From Prevotellaceae bacterium UBA2852 (GTDB lineage: Bacteria > Bacteroidota > Bacteroidia > Bacteroidales > Bacteroidaceae): a DNA stretch of 64,000 bases. Shown one piece after another: positions 27,591 to 35,023 of this stretch. Below the pieces are notes generated by a model. That model did not search any database, was not told where the DNA came from, and worked only from the letters and a program-made list of their open reading frames with translations. Made by a program: the position numbers and the translations under genes. Position 1 is the first letter of the stretch. Each line of letters starts with the position of its first letter. The stretch is taken from positions 82,415 to 146,414 of the forward strand of contig DEFM01000024.1 of the NCBI GenBank assembly GCA_002350855.1, written 5' to 3'.

Positions 27591-28549
27591 AAAGTAATTT
27601 CTTCGTCAAAGTCTATATATGGATGCTGCGCCTTGATTACCTCAATGCGCTGAAGGGTCTTTTGCAGAAAATCGTTGTACGCCTGATCATCGGTGTGAAG
27701 CGGACGGTGTTGAAGAGCGTCTGCTATTGCACCGCACCGAGCGGCTAATTGTTGTTCGTCTTTCGTAATGAACGTGTCGGCAAACCGATGATAGATATAC
27801 TGAACAGCCAAGTCGGAAGGATGTACCATGTCGTCGACATAGAAGCGGTAGTCGCGCAGTTCGTCAAGCTGAATCTCGTATGACGGGAAGTAATGAGTGA
27901 AATCCATCTGTAGCTGATCTATCGCCAGAAGGAGTTCGGCTTTACTCAGTTGGTTCTGGTGAAGTCCGTCGCGCTTATGGCGAATGGGCGAAACAGTGAA
28001 AATTATCTGTAATTTCGGGTTCACTGAATGTAACAAATGCAGGAGTGTTGTCCATGAATCTGCAATGTCGTAGGCAGCAAGGCGAACACGCTGAAACAGC
28101 GTATCAGGCTGCTTATGGCAGTTGGCAACAAGCATTCCCGTCTCCTTTAGTCTGTAAATATAAGATGATCCGAATGTAACAATAAGAACATCACAGTTTC
28201 TCAGCCATTCTGCCACGCAATGCATGGTTTTGTTCAACTTTATAGCCAGTTCTTCTGCCGATTCTGCATGAAAGCTGCTATGGTGCATCCAGCTGAAAGC
28301 GTTGTTCGCCGTGAATATCTCTGGTGACTGAGCTGTATATTCCTGTTCGCTGATTGAACGAAGCAGAAGTGCGGCAATGGATGCGGGATTGTAGAGTGTA
28401 CCGAACGGATTGACGAGACACTGATACTTCTCCCTTAGCAGTTTCTGCCCGATACTGTCGGCAAAACATGATCCGAGCAGCATCAACCGTTGCTGGTGTG
28501 TGATGCTCAGCGATGTCTTTGGTATGTCAACAGAAGTGGTAAAGTTCAT
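27566..28549 (-). CDS. GSCFA-domain protein
   Basis: A 327-residue protein of the GSCFA family, named for the motif seen here as 'LLGSCFADSIGQKLL'. Other blocks are 'VTFGSSYIY', 'FTVSPIRHKRDGLHQNQLSK' and 'FYVDDMVHPSDLAVQYIY', the last resembling the Asp-x-x-His block of SGNH hydrolases. An SGNH-like hydrolase role is plausible but unproven. It overlaps the start of murF-alr by 25 bases, so translation is probably coupled, suggesting a link to the cell envelope. The promoter is at 28569-28576. Confidence 0.85.
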   Translation of the reverse strand: MNFTTSVDIPKTSLSITHQQRLMLLGSCFADSIGQKLLREKYQCLVNPFGTLYNPASIAALLLRSISEQEYTAQSPEIFTANNAFSWMHHSSFHAESAEELAIKLNKTMHCVAEWLRNCDVLIVTFGSSYIYRLKETGMLVANCHKQPDTLFQRVRLAAYDIADSWTTLLHLLHSVNPKLQIIFTVSPIRHKRDGLHQNQLSKAELLLAIDQLQMDFTHYFPSYEIQLDELRDYRFYVDDMVHPSDLAVQYIYHRFADTFITKDEQQLAARCGAIADALQHRPLHTDDQAYNDFLQKTLQRIEVIKAQHPYIDFDEEITLCNTKFQK

Positions 28550-28568
28550 AGTATCATCAATTTTTCTG

Positions 28569-28576
28569 CAAATTTA
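28569..28576 (-). promoter_or_regulatory. -7 box for the GSCFA/murF-alr operon
   Basis: TAAATTTG on the minus strand matches TAnnTTTG, 20 bases before the start. Confidence 0.55.
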
Positions 28577-28620
28577 CGAAACTTTGATGAAGTATGGTCT
28601 TGAGTTTGGCGAAAAATATG

Positions 28621-28628
28621 TATTTTTG
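28621..28628 (+). promoter_or_regulatory. -7 box for the tatD-like gene
   Basis: TATTTTTG matches TAnnTTTG. The ATG follows only 5 bases later, so the transcript would be leaderless or nearly so. Confidence 0.5.
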
Positions 28629-28633
28629 CCAAT

Positions 28634-29290
28634 ATGTTTATAGATATCCACACTCATAGAATTGCAACGCAGCATCCTGACGTGTTGTCTGTAGTGAATG
28701 TAAGTGCTGAAAGCAACGGCCCGCTTCCACCATTTTGCAGCATGGGAATACACCCTTGGGATGTGACTCAGAACTGGCGTACCCAGCTTCAGCAATTAGA
28801 ACAGCGCCTTTTATTTGTTGAAAACAACGAAAAAGGCTGCAATGTAGTTGCAATTGGTGAGTGTGGGCTTGACCTGCTTCGCGGCATTGACATAGATGTT
28901 CAGATGGAATGTCTGGAAGCGCAGTTGGATTTGGCTTGCAAGATGAACAAAGCGGTGATTATTCACTGTGTCCGTGCATGGGATAGACTTTTGCAGGTGG
29001 TCAAACCAACCTCTATGCCAAATCCTGTTATAATTCATGGATTTCGGGGCAAACCGGAGTTGGCTCAGCAGTTAATTCAGAAAGGATTCCATCTTTCCTT
29101 CGGTGAGAAATTCAATGCCGCCAGTTTGCGTTTGGCTTGGGACAAAGGCAGGATGTGGCTGGAGACCGACGAAAGCAATCTCAGCATTGAGCAAATCTAC
29201 AACTCTGCCTCCAAGGCTCTAAGCATTGCTCCAACCGACATTTCGGTTCCCGGAACTATCACATCATTGGCAATTTCGGCTAATGGCTGA
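28634..29290 (+). CDS. TatD-family metal-dependent hydrolase
   Basis: A 218-residue TIM-barrel hydrolase. Metal ligands are visible: 'DIHTHR' at the start, Glu in 'GECGLD', His in 'VIIHCVRAWD', His in 'VIIHGFRGKP' and Asp in 'LETDES'. TatD enzymes act as 3'-5' DNA exonucleases or related hydrolases. It is shorter than the usual 255-260 residues, mainly in the first third and at the C-terminus, where the last 31 codons overlap the 3' end of folK in the opposite direction (94 bases). Confidence 0.85.
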   Translation: MFIDIHTHRIATQHPDVLSVVNVSAESNGPLPPFCSMGIHPWDVTQNWRTQLQQLEQRLLFVENNEKGCNVVAIGECGLDLLRGIDIDVQMECLEAQLDLACKMNKAVIIHCVRAWDRLLQVVKPTSMPNPVIIHGFRGKPELAQQLIQKGFHLSFGEKFNAASLRLAWDKGRMWLETDESNLSIEQIYNSASKALSIAPTDISVPGTITSLAISANG

Positions 29291-29682
29291 AGCACGAACA
29301 GCCGTTTCGACATCAGAGCGTGTGGAACCGTGAGTTCAGGCAGGTTGATCTGCAGATCACCATACATCAATATATCTATGTCGATGGGACGGTCGTGATA
29401 TACGGCTTTTCCTCCTTCAGAACTGGATTTCTGCTTACGTCCCATTTCCCTTTCTATAGCCTGTGTTGCGGCAAGCACTTCAAGTGGCTCCATCTTTGTT
29501 TCCACAGCAACACAGCAGTTAAGAAACGGATGTTCACTCTGGAATCCCCACGGCTCGGTTTCTATCATAGACGACTGAGCCACCACCATGCCAACGGTGC
29601 TGCCTATATGGTCAATCGCATCATTTAGCAACTGCCTGCGATCACCAAGATTACTGCCGAGAGAGAGGAAGAGAAGACCCAC
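29197..29682 (-). CDS. folK: HPPK, folate pyrophosphokinase
   Basis: 6-hydroxymethyl-7,8-dihydropterin pyrophosphokinase, about 161 residues. Motifs are 'FLSLGSNLGDRRQLL', 'ETEPWGF', 'FLNCCVAVET' and 'DRPIDIDILMYGD' near the end. The frame is open far upstream but has no ATG near the family's normal start. The best candidate is a GTG at 29682, giving a start of (M)GLLFLSLGSN, and it lies inside a G/C-rich repeat. The only in-frame ATG, at 29865, is upstream of the -7 box at 29827-29834 and unlikely to be transcribed. Convergent overlap with the tatD-like gene is 94 bases. Confidence 0.85.
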   Translation of the reverse strand: MGLLFLSLGSNLGDRRQLLNDAIDHIGSTVGMVVAQSSMIETEPWGFQSEHPFLNCCVAVETKMEPLEVLAATQAIEREMGRKQKSSSEGGKAVYHDRPIDIDILMYGDLQINLPELTVPHALMSKRLFVLQPLAEIANDVIVPGTEMSVGAMLRALEAEL

Positions 29683-29729
29683 CCCCTCAGCAGACCCACC
29701 CCCAACCCCTCCTAAGGTAGGGGAGTAGT
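29675..29729 (-). repeat. G/C-rich border element, 5' copy spanning the folK start
   Basis: On the mRNA strand: CTCCCCTACC, then GGAGGGGTTGGGGGTGGG, TCTGCT, a second short GGGGGTGGGTCTTC, and then the folK coding region. The likely GTG start is inside it. Confidence 0.85.
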
Positions 29730-29811
29730 TAGTCCCATGCGGATTATTAACAATCAATGGTAAAAACGTAAATAAATATAAATTGTAAATAGTTAAATCG
29801 CAAATATTTCT

Positions 29812-29819
29812 TAACTTTG
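29812..29819 (+). promoter_or_regulatory. -7 box for the radical SAM operon
   Basis: TAACTTTG matches TAnnTTTG. It is overlapped by the divergent folK promoter region. Confidence 0.55.
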
Positions 29820-29826
29820 CCCACTG

Positions 29827-29834
29827 CAAATATA
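29827..29834 (-). promoter_or_regulatory. -7 box for folK
   Basis: TATATTTG on the minus strand matches TAnnTTTG. Transcription should start near 29820 and leave a leader of about 138 bases holding the G/C-rich element. Confidence 0.5.
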
Positions 29835-29894
29835 ATGCATTTATTTCATTTGATAAATTATTCACAATAATTCTTCCCTTAATATAGCAGATAA

Positions 29895-29940
29895 CTCGCC
29901 CCTCCCTTGGGAGGGGTTGGGGGTGGGTCTGCTGGGTCTT
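29895..29940 (+). repeat. G/C-rich border element, 5' copy before the radical SAM gene
   Basis: CCCCTCCC-tt-GGGAGGGG hairpin followed by TTGGGGGTGGGTCTGCT and a second GGGTCTT, ending about 10 bases before the ATG. Confidence 0.9.
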
Positions 29941-29949
29941 CTTTTATAT

Positions 29950-31005
29950 ATGTACAGCATTTCAGATTATATACACAACGGTTTTCTTTATCTCAATAAC
30001 ACGCTGCGGCCGCGACATAAACGGCTGAGCCAACTCATGCTCTACAGCACTACTGTTTGTCAGTCGCGCTGTAAGCACTGTTCCATCTGGCAGAAGCCTG
30101 CCGAACATCTGTCGCTCGACGATATCAAACGTATCATGCAGAGCAAGTGTGTCACCCGCCGTACCGTGGTTGGACTTGAAGGTGGTGAGTTTGTTCTCCA
30201 TCCCGAGGCAGAGGCTATCATGGAGTGGATGCAGCAGAACCATCCCAACTACACGCTTCTGACCAACGGCCTTGCAACAAAGAAAGTGATTGACTGTGTG
30301 CGTAAATACACACCCAGCCATCTCTTCATTTCGCTCGACGGACCAAAGGAAACATACAAGGAAATGCGTGGACGTGACGGTTTTGATCACGTCATAGAAG
30401 TGGTTGAGACACTGAAGGACGAGATTCCCACTTCACTTATGTTCTGCCTCTCTCCGTGGAACACCATGAAGGATATGGAATATGTCATTGAAATAGCCAA
30501 GAAATACAATATCGATGTACGCATCGGCATCTATGGCACAATGGCGTTCTTCGACACCACCAGCGAAATGCTTACAGCCGACAACTTCACCAGTCAGATT
30601 CCCAAGAACATCCACGACACCCAGGAAAACTACGACTTCGTGGCTCTCTATGAGCAGTGGCGCAAGGGCAATCTTCGCCTGCGCTGCCAGAGCATCCTTT
30701 CCGAACTGGTTATCCACAGCAACGGCGATGTGCCTATCTGCCAGAATCTTGATGTGGTGCTCGGTAATATTCACGAGAACAGCCTCGATGAGATTTTCAA
30801 CGGGAAGCATACCAAAGCCACCCATTGCAAATACTCGCATGAATGTAACGACTGCTGGATCAACTTCCACCGTAAGTATGATATCATCCTTTTGCGCAAT
30901 TTCGAACGTCTCATGCCTAAATGGCTGATTGAGAAATTCTATGGCAAATACCAATGGAGCGACAATCCTAAACAGACATACCGCAAATACCTGAAAAGTC
31001 TATGA
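29950..31005 (+). CDS. radical SAM protein with SPASM-like C-terminus
   Basis: A 351-residue protein. The radical SAM cluster motif CxxxCxxC is 'CQSRCKHC' near residue 38, followed by a core with 'LLTNGLATKKVI' and 'LFISLDGPKETYKEMRG'. The C-terminus has 'HSNGDVPICQNLDVVLGNIH' and later 'CKYSHECNDC', typical of a SPASM/twitch auxiliary-cluster domain. The substrate is unknown. The start at 29950 is chosen because the preceding in-frame codons lie in the G/C-rich repeat. It overlaps the next gene by 4 bases (ATGA), so the two proteins probably act together. Confidence 0.87.
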   Translation: MYSISDYIHNGFLYLNNTLRPRHKRLSQLMLYSTTVCQSRCKHCSIWQKPAEHLSLDDIKRIMQSKCVTRRTVVGLEGGEFVLHPEAEAIMEWMQQNHPNYTLLTNGLATKKVIDCVRKYTPSHLFISLDGPKETYKEMRGRDGFDHVIEVVETLKDEIPTSLMFCLSPWNTMKDMEYVIEIAKKYNIDVRIGIYGTMAFFDTTSEMLTADNFTSQIPKNIHDTQENYDFVALYEQWRKGNLRLRCQSILSELVIHSNGDVPICQNLDVVLGNIHENSLDEIFNGKHTKATHCKYSHECNDCWINFHRKYDIILLRNFERLMPKWLIEKFYGKYQWSDNPKQTYRKYLKSL

Positions 31006-32027
31006 TACAACACCTGATTAAACGCTACAAACAAATGCGCAGCGAAGCTTTCCTTCGCAACTGCTACACAGCACAATATGCTTTCATAGGACTCGGCAAC
31101 CACAGCCTTACCAACCTCTATCCTGTGCTTCAATACCTGCAGGTTCCACTGCGCTATATCTGTGTGACAAGTGAGAAGAAACGTTTGCTTGTAGAGAAGA
31201 AATACCAGGGTGTACGGGCAACTACTTCCATCGATGAAATCCTCAACGACAAGGAAGTGAAGGCGGTATTTGTAGCTACATCTCCATCATCACAATTCGG
31301 TATCGCCAAACGTGTGCTCGAGGCAGGTAAAGCCCTCTTTGTGGAAAAACCACCCTGCTCCTCACTTGAACAGCTCGACCAGCTCATTGCCGCTGCAAAA
31401 GAGCATCATGTAGGCATCACTTGTGTAGGTCTACAGAAACGCTATGCTCCTGCCGTTGTGCAATTGTGCAAGGTTCTGAAAGGCGAAAAAATCATAAACT
31501 ACGACCTGCATTACCAGACAGGTCTCTATCCTGAAGGCAACGCCCTTCTCGACCTCTATATCCATCCGCTTGACCTTGTAACCCATCTTTTCGGAAGCGC
31601 AACCATAGTGGCACAGAAACAACTTGACAATCAGTCGCTTATGCTTATGCTTCAGCACAAGGATGTGGCAGGAACACTGGAACTCTCAACCAATTATTCA
31701 TGGCTGCAAGCCAACGAGTCGCTGCATGTCTGTACCAACAGTCATGTTTACGACCTTGAGCAGATGGAAACACTCACACAGACAGGCAAACAAAGTTCAC
31801 TGTTCGGAGTTCCCATGGAAAAAGTGCATTCAACTGTGCCACAGACTCGTATCTTGTTCTCCCGCAACAACTTCACACCAGTTCTTGCCAACAATCAGAT
31901 CTACACTCAAGGCTTCTTCGGTGAAGTTAAGTCGTTTGTCGATGCTGTTGAACATGGCAGCAAAGGTATTCTCACCTCCCTTTCTGACGTAAGAAAGACT
32001 TTTGAAGTGCTTTTTGCAATCTCTTGA
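31002..32027 (+). CDS. Gfo/Idh/MocA-family oxidoreductase
   Basis: A 341-residue NAD(P)-dependent oxidoreductase. The Rossmann motif is 'AFIGLGNHSLTNLYPVL', and the family marker is 'FVEKPPCSSLEQLDQL' with the conserved Lys-Pro. A C-terminal alpha/beta dimerisation domain follows. These enzymes oxidise or reduce sugars, inositols or related ring compounds. Start and stop overlap with the radical SAM gene suggests a two-step pathway on a common substrate; the substrate cannot be inferred from sequence alone. The N-terminus has an extra basic leader (MIQHLIKRYKQMRSEAFLRN) before the Rossmann fold. Confidence 0.85.
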   Translation: MIQHLIKRYKQMRSEAFLRNCYTAQYAFIGLGNHSLTNLYPVLQYLQVPLRYICVTSEKKRLLVEKKYQGVRATTSIDEILNDKEVKAVFVATSPSSQFGIAKRVLEAGKALFVEKPPCSSLEQLDQLIAAAKEHHVGITCVGLQKRYAPAVVQLCKVLKGEKIINYDLHYQTGLYPEGNALLDLYIHPLDLVTHLFGSATIVAQKQLDNQSLMLMLQHKDVAGTLELSTNYSWLQANESLHVCTNSHVYDLEQMETLTQTGKQSSLFGVPMEKVHSTVPQTRILFSRNNFTPVLANNQIYTQGFFGEVKSFVDAVEHGSKGILTSLSDVRKTFEVLFAIS

Positions 32028-32063
32028 TTCTCAGCGAGAAATTTTGATGTAAAATTTTTTCGT

Positions 32064-32187
32064 TTCATCAAAAGTTTGATGTCGTAGCATCAAACTTTTG
32101 ATGGCGAAGTATAAAATATTTGATGGCGTGACATCAACTTTTTGATGCTTCGCCATCAAATTCATGATATCAAAGCATCAATTTCCC
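32064..32187. repeat. TTTGATG/CATCAAA micro-repeat region
   Basis: TTTGATG and its complement CATCAAA alternate at least eight times over about 125 bases and can form several nested hairpins. It follows the oxidoreductase gene and could act as its terminator. Confidence 0.75.
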
Positions 32188-32219
32188 GACTTTTTTATCA
32201 TAAAAAAACTGCAAGGAAG

Positions 32220-32257
32220 AATATTATTCTTCATTCTTCACTCCTCATTCTTCATTT
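32220..32257. repeat. TTCATTC/TTCACTC micro-repeat
   Basis: Four to five TTCATTC-like units, just before the miaB -7 box. Same family as at 24978 and 53943. Confidence 0.75.
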
Positions 32258-32262
32258 TTTTG

Positions 32263-32270
32263 TACCTTTG
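32263..32270 (+). promoter_or_regulatory. -7 box for miaB
   Basis: TACCTTTG matches TAnnTTTG, 45 bases before the chosen ATG. Confidence 0.6.
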
Positions 32271-32315
32271 CAGCGAATTTATTAAATTGGTGTGAAATGC
32301 GCCCTTATTTCGCTG

Positions 32316-33638
32316 ATGAAGAAACTATATATAGAGACATACGGATGTCAGATGAACGTAGCAGACAGTGAAGTCATTGCATCTATTATGAAAATGGCAG
32401 GCTACGAAACTATCGACACTATTGACGATGCTGACGCCGTTTTGCTCAACACCTGTTCGGTGCGCGACAATGCCGAGCAGAAAATCCTTAACCGTCTTGA
32501 AGCGCTCAACGCACTCCGCCAGCGACGCAACGGCAAACTCATTATCGGAGTCGTGGGTTGTATGGCAGAGAGAGTTAAGGAAGACCTCATCGAAAATCAT
32601 CATGCAAACCTCGTTGCTGGACCTGACGCCTACCTCTCGCTGCCCGAACTCTTTGCGGCAGCAGAACTCGGCCAGCCTGCTATCAACGTGGAACTCAGCA
32701 CAACGGAAACCTATCGTGACGTGATGCCACAGCGTCTGCACAGCAACCATGTCAGCGGATTCGTAAGCATCATGCGTGGTTGCAATAATTTCTGCCACTA
32801 CTGCATCGTTCCCTACACCCGTGGACGTGAACGTTCACGCGACGTGGAAAGCATATTAAAAGAGGTTGGAGATTTGCGCGACCGCGGCTTCAAAGAAGTA
32901 ACCCTGCTCGGGCAGAATGTGAACAGCTATCATCTTCCGGGAAATCCGGAAATTCCAGATTTTCCGGCTTTATTAAAAAAAGTGGCTGAAACCTATCCTG
33001 AGATGCGAATCCGCTTCACCACCTCTCATCCAAAGGACATGAGCGATGAGACGCTGCGCGTGATTGCAAGCCACGATAATATCTGCCGACACATTCATCT
33101 GCCTGTTCAGAGCGGAAGCAACCGCATACTTCAGCTGATGAACCGCAAGTACACACGCGAGTGGTATCTCGACCGAGTTGCAGCAATCCGCCGGATTATT
33201 CCTGACTGCAGCATAACCACAGACATCTTCGTGGGTTATCACAGCGAGACAGAGGAAGACCACCAGCTTTCACTATCGCTTATGCGTGAGGTTGGTTACG
33301 ACAGTGCATTTATGTTCAAATACAGCGAACGTCCGGGAACTTACGCATCACGCCATCTGCCCGACGACGTACCAGAGGACGTAAAGCTCCAACGTCTCAA
33401 CGAGATGATTGCATTGCAGAACGAACTCTCTGCAGAAAGCTACAAGAAAGATATCGGCAAAGAATTCATAATACTTGTTGAAGGAGTCAGCAAACGTTCG
33501 CGTGAACAGCTCTTCGGACGCACAGGCCAGAACAAAGTCGTGGTTTTCGACCGCGGAAATCACCACATCGGTGACTTCGTCAAGGTAAGAATCACCGAAG
33601 CCTCCTCAGCAACACTTAAAGGTATAGAAATAGCTTAA
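32316..33638 (+). CDS. miaB: tRNA-2-methylthio-N6-dimethylallyladenosine synthase
   Basis: A 440-residue methylthiotransferase that adds methylthio to i6A37 of tRNAs. The N-terminal UPF0004 domain has cysteines in 'YIETYGCQMN', 'NTCSVRDNAEQK' and 'GVVGCMAERV'. The radical SAM cluster is 'RGCNNFCHYCIVPYTRGRE', and a C-terminal TRAM domain follows ('LVEGVSKRSREQLFGRTGQN'). The start at 32316 gives the family's usual beginning MKKLYIETYGC; a GTG 24 bases upstream is less likely. Confidence 0.96.
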   Translation: MKKLYIETYGCQMNVADSEVIASIMKMAGYETIDTIDDADAVLLNTCSVRDNAEQKILNRLEALNALRQRRNGKLIIGVVGCMAERVKEDLIENHHANLVAGPDAYLSLPELFAAAELGQPAINVELSTTETYRDVMPQRLHSNHVSGFVSIMRGCNNFCHYCIVPYTRGRERSRDVESILKEVGDLRDRGFKEVTLLGQNVNSYHLPGNPEIPDFPALLKKVAETYPEMRIRFTTSHPKDMSDETLRVIASHDNICRHIHLPVQSGSNRILQLMNRKYTREWYLDRVAAIRRIIPDCSITTDIFVGYHSETEEDHQLSLSLMREVGYDSAFMFKYSERPGTYASRHLPDDVPEDVKLQRLNEMIALQNELSAESYKKDIGKEFIILVEGVSKRSREQLFGRTGQNKVVVFDRGNHHIGDFVKVRITEASSATLKGIEIA

Positions 33639-33639
33639 A

Positions 33640-33686
33640 AGCCTAGGCAATCCTAGGAAAACCTAGGCACTCCTAGAAAAACCTAC
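33640..33686. repeat. CCTAGG-word micro-repeat
   Basis: Six CCTAGG/TCCTAG units between miaB and ftsX. Same family as at 38022, 50858 and 56578. Confidence 0.8.
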
Positions 33687-33693
33687 AACTACA

Positions 33694-34569
33694 ATGGCAA
33701 GGAAATATAAGAAATCTGCTCTTTTCAAGACACAGTTCTTCACTACATGGCTCAGCACTACCCTCGTGCTTGTGCTCCTTGGAATCATAGTAACGTTTGT
33801 GCTTGTGGCACGTAGCCTATCCGACTATGTTCGCGAAAACATCAACGTCACCGTTCTTCTTGAGGACGATCTTGACACGGCACGAGTGAAAGACATTACA
33901 AAGCAGATAGAACTGAAACCCTATGCAAGGACCGTGGAGTATATCTCGCAGGAGCAGGCTCTCAAGACCTTGCAGGAAGAACTTGGTGACAATCCCGAGG
34001 AATTCCTTGGTTATAACCCACTCACAGCATCGTTCGAAATTAAGATCACGGCTGACTATGCCAACAACGACAGCCTTGCTTTAGTTGCCGAACAATTGCA
34101 AAAAGAAGACTTCGTGGTGGATGTGCTTTACGAAAAGGAACTGACTGCCGCAGTCAACCGCAACCTGCAACGACTCAGTCTTATCCTGCTTATCGTTGCC
34201 TCGGTTTTCACGTATATCTCTTTCCAGCTCATCAACAACACCGTACGTCTTACCATCTTCGCACGAAGATTCTCCATCAACACCATGAAGTTGGTTGGTG
34301 CATCGTGGGCTTTCATCTGCCGACCATTTATACAAAGAGCACTTTTACTGGGAGTAATTGCAGCAGTCTCAGCCTCAGCTCTTCTGTTCTTCGGCATACA
34401 CTCACTCAAGCAATATGAACCCGAAATAACAACCGTTGTAACATACCAGACGCTAGCCATCGTTGGAGCTGCTGTATTCTGCTTCGGAATTCTAATAACC
34501 ACGCTCTGCACCTACGTCTCACTTCGACGCTACCTTCGCATGAGCAGCAATGAGTTGTATCATATATAG
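33694..34569 (+). CDS. ftsX: FtsX-like cell-division permease
   Basis: A 291-residue inner-membrane protein with four predicted spans: one near residues 18-40, then three in 155-280. The extracytoplasmic loop ('VTVLLEDDLDTARVKDITKQ') and 'FARRFSINTMKLVGASWAFI' are typical of FtsX. FtsX with FtsE controls peptidoglycan hydrolases during division. No ftsE is adjacent. It is followed by DUF3098, uppP, truB and queA on the same strand, a gene order I associate with Bacteroidota. Confidence 0.88.
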   Translation: MARKYKKSALFKTQFFTTWLSTTLVLVLLGIIVTFVLVARSLSDYVRENINVTVLLEDDLDTARVKDITKQIELKPYARTVEYISQEQALKTLQEELGDNPEEFLGYNPLTASFEIKITADYANNDSLALVAEQLQKEDFVVDVLYEKELTAAVNRNLQRLSLILLIVASVFTYISFQLINNTVRLTIFARRFSINTMKLVGASWAFICRPFIQRALLLGVIAAVSASALLFFGIHSLKQYEPEITTVVTYQTLAIVGAAVFCFGILITTLCTYVSLRRYLRMSSNELYHI

Positions 34570-34570
34570 A

Positions 34571-34608
34571 AGACCCTCCCCCGACCCCTCCCAAGGGAGG
34601 GGAGTAGT
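34571..34608 (+). repeat. G/C-rich border element, 3' copy after ftsX
   Basis: Follows the ftsX TAG by 2 bases: GACCCTCCCCC, then CCCCTCCC-aa-GGGAGGGG and AGTAG. The GACCC end faces the upstream gene. Confidence 0.9.
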
Positions 34609-34625
34609 TACCACCATCCGGATTA

Positions 34626-34663
34626 AAACTCAAAAACTTAAGAACTTAAAAACTCAAAAACTC
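34626..34663. repeat. ACTTAAAAACTC micro-repeat
   Basis: AAAACTCAAAAACTTAAGAA-type units immediately before the DUF3098 start; a similar GAGTTTTTAA word lies at about 56548. Confidence 0.65.
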
Positions 34664-34667
34664 ACAT

Positions 34668-34895
34668 ATGGCATTTAATAAAATCAACTACATCCTGCTG
34701 ATTGTAGGATTTGCAATCGTAGTGCTCGGATTCATCCTGATGTCCGGTGCACCAACTACTGAAGAGGCTTTCAACCCTGACATCTTCAGCACACGCCGTG
34801 TTGTTGTCGCTCCATTAGTAAGCCTTTTCGGTTTCCTCTTCGTCATCGTAGCCATCCTTTGGAAGACACCAAAGAAAGTGAAGAGTGAAGAATGA
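34668..34895 (+). CDS. DUF3098 small membrane protein
   Basis: 75 residues with two hydrophobic segments (about 8-26 and 48-66) around a short periplasmic loop 'MSGAPTTEEAFNPDIFSTRR'. It matches the DUF3098 family, found between ftsX and uppP in Bacteroidota. Function unknown; a role with FtsX or lipid-carrier recycling is inference from position. The last codons (VKSEE) and the stop are in a GAAGAGT micro-repeat. Confidence 0.85.
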   Translation: MAFNKINYILLIVGFAIVVLGFILMSGAPTTEEAFNPDIFSTRRVVVAPLVSLFGFLFVIVAILWKTPKKVKSEE

Positions 34896-34903
34896 AGAAT
34901 TAT
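34877..34903. repeat. GAAGAGT micro-repeat at the DUF3098 3' end
   Basis: GTGAAGAGTGAAGAATGAAG overlaps the last codons and the TGA of the DUF3098 gene. Confidence 0.75.
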
Positions 34904-34954
34904 TTATTGAAAATCTCTTAATTACAAAATACTATCATCCCGCATGGTGGTAAC

Positions 34955-35005
34955 CACCCCCCTCCATAACGAAGTGTTCAGGGAGGGGCTGGGGGTGGGT
35001 CTGCT
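34955..35005 (+). repeat. G/C-rich border element, 5' copy before uppP
   Basis: CCCCCCTCC, a longer loop (ATAACGAAGTGTTCA), GGGAGGGGCTGGGGGTGGGTCTGCT, about 19 bases before the ATG. Confidence 0.85.
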
Positions 35006-35023
35006 AAGGATGGGCTTATTTTT

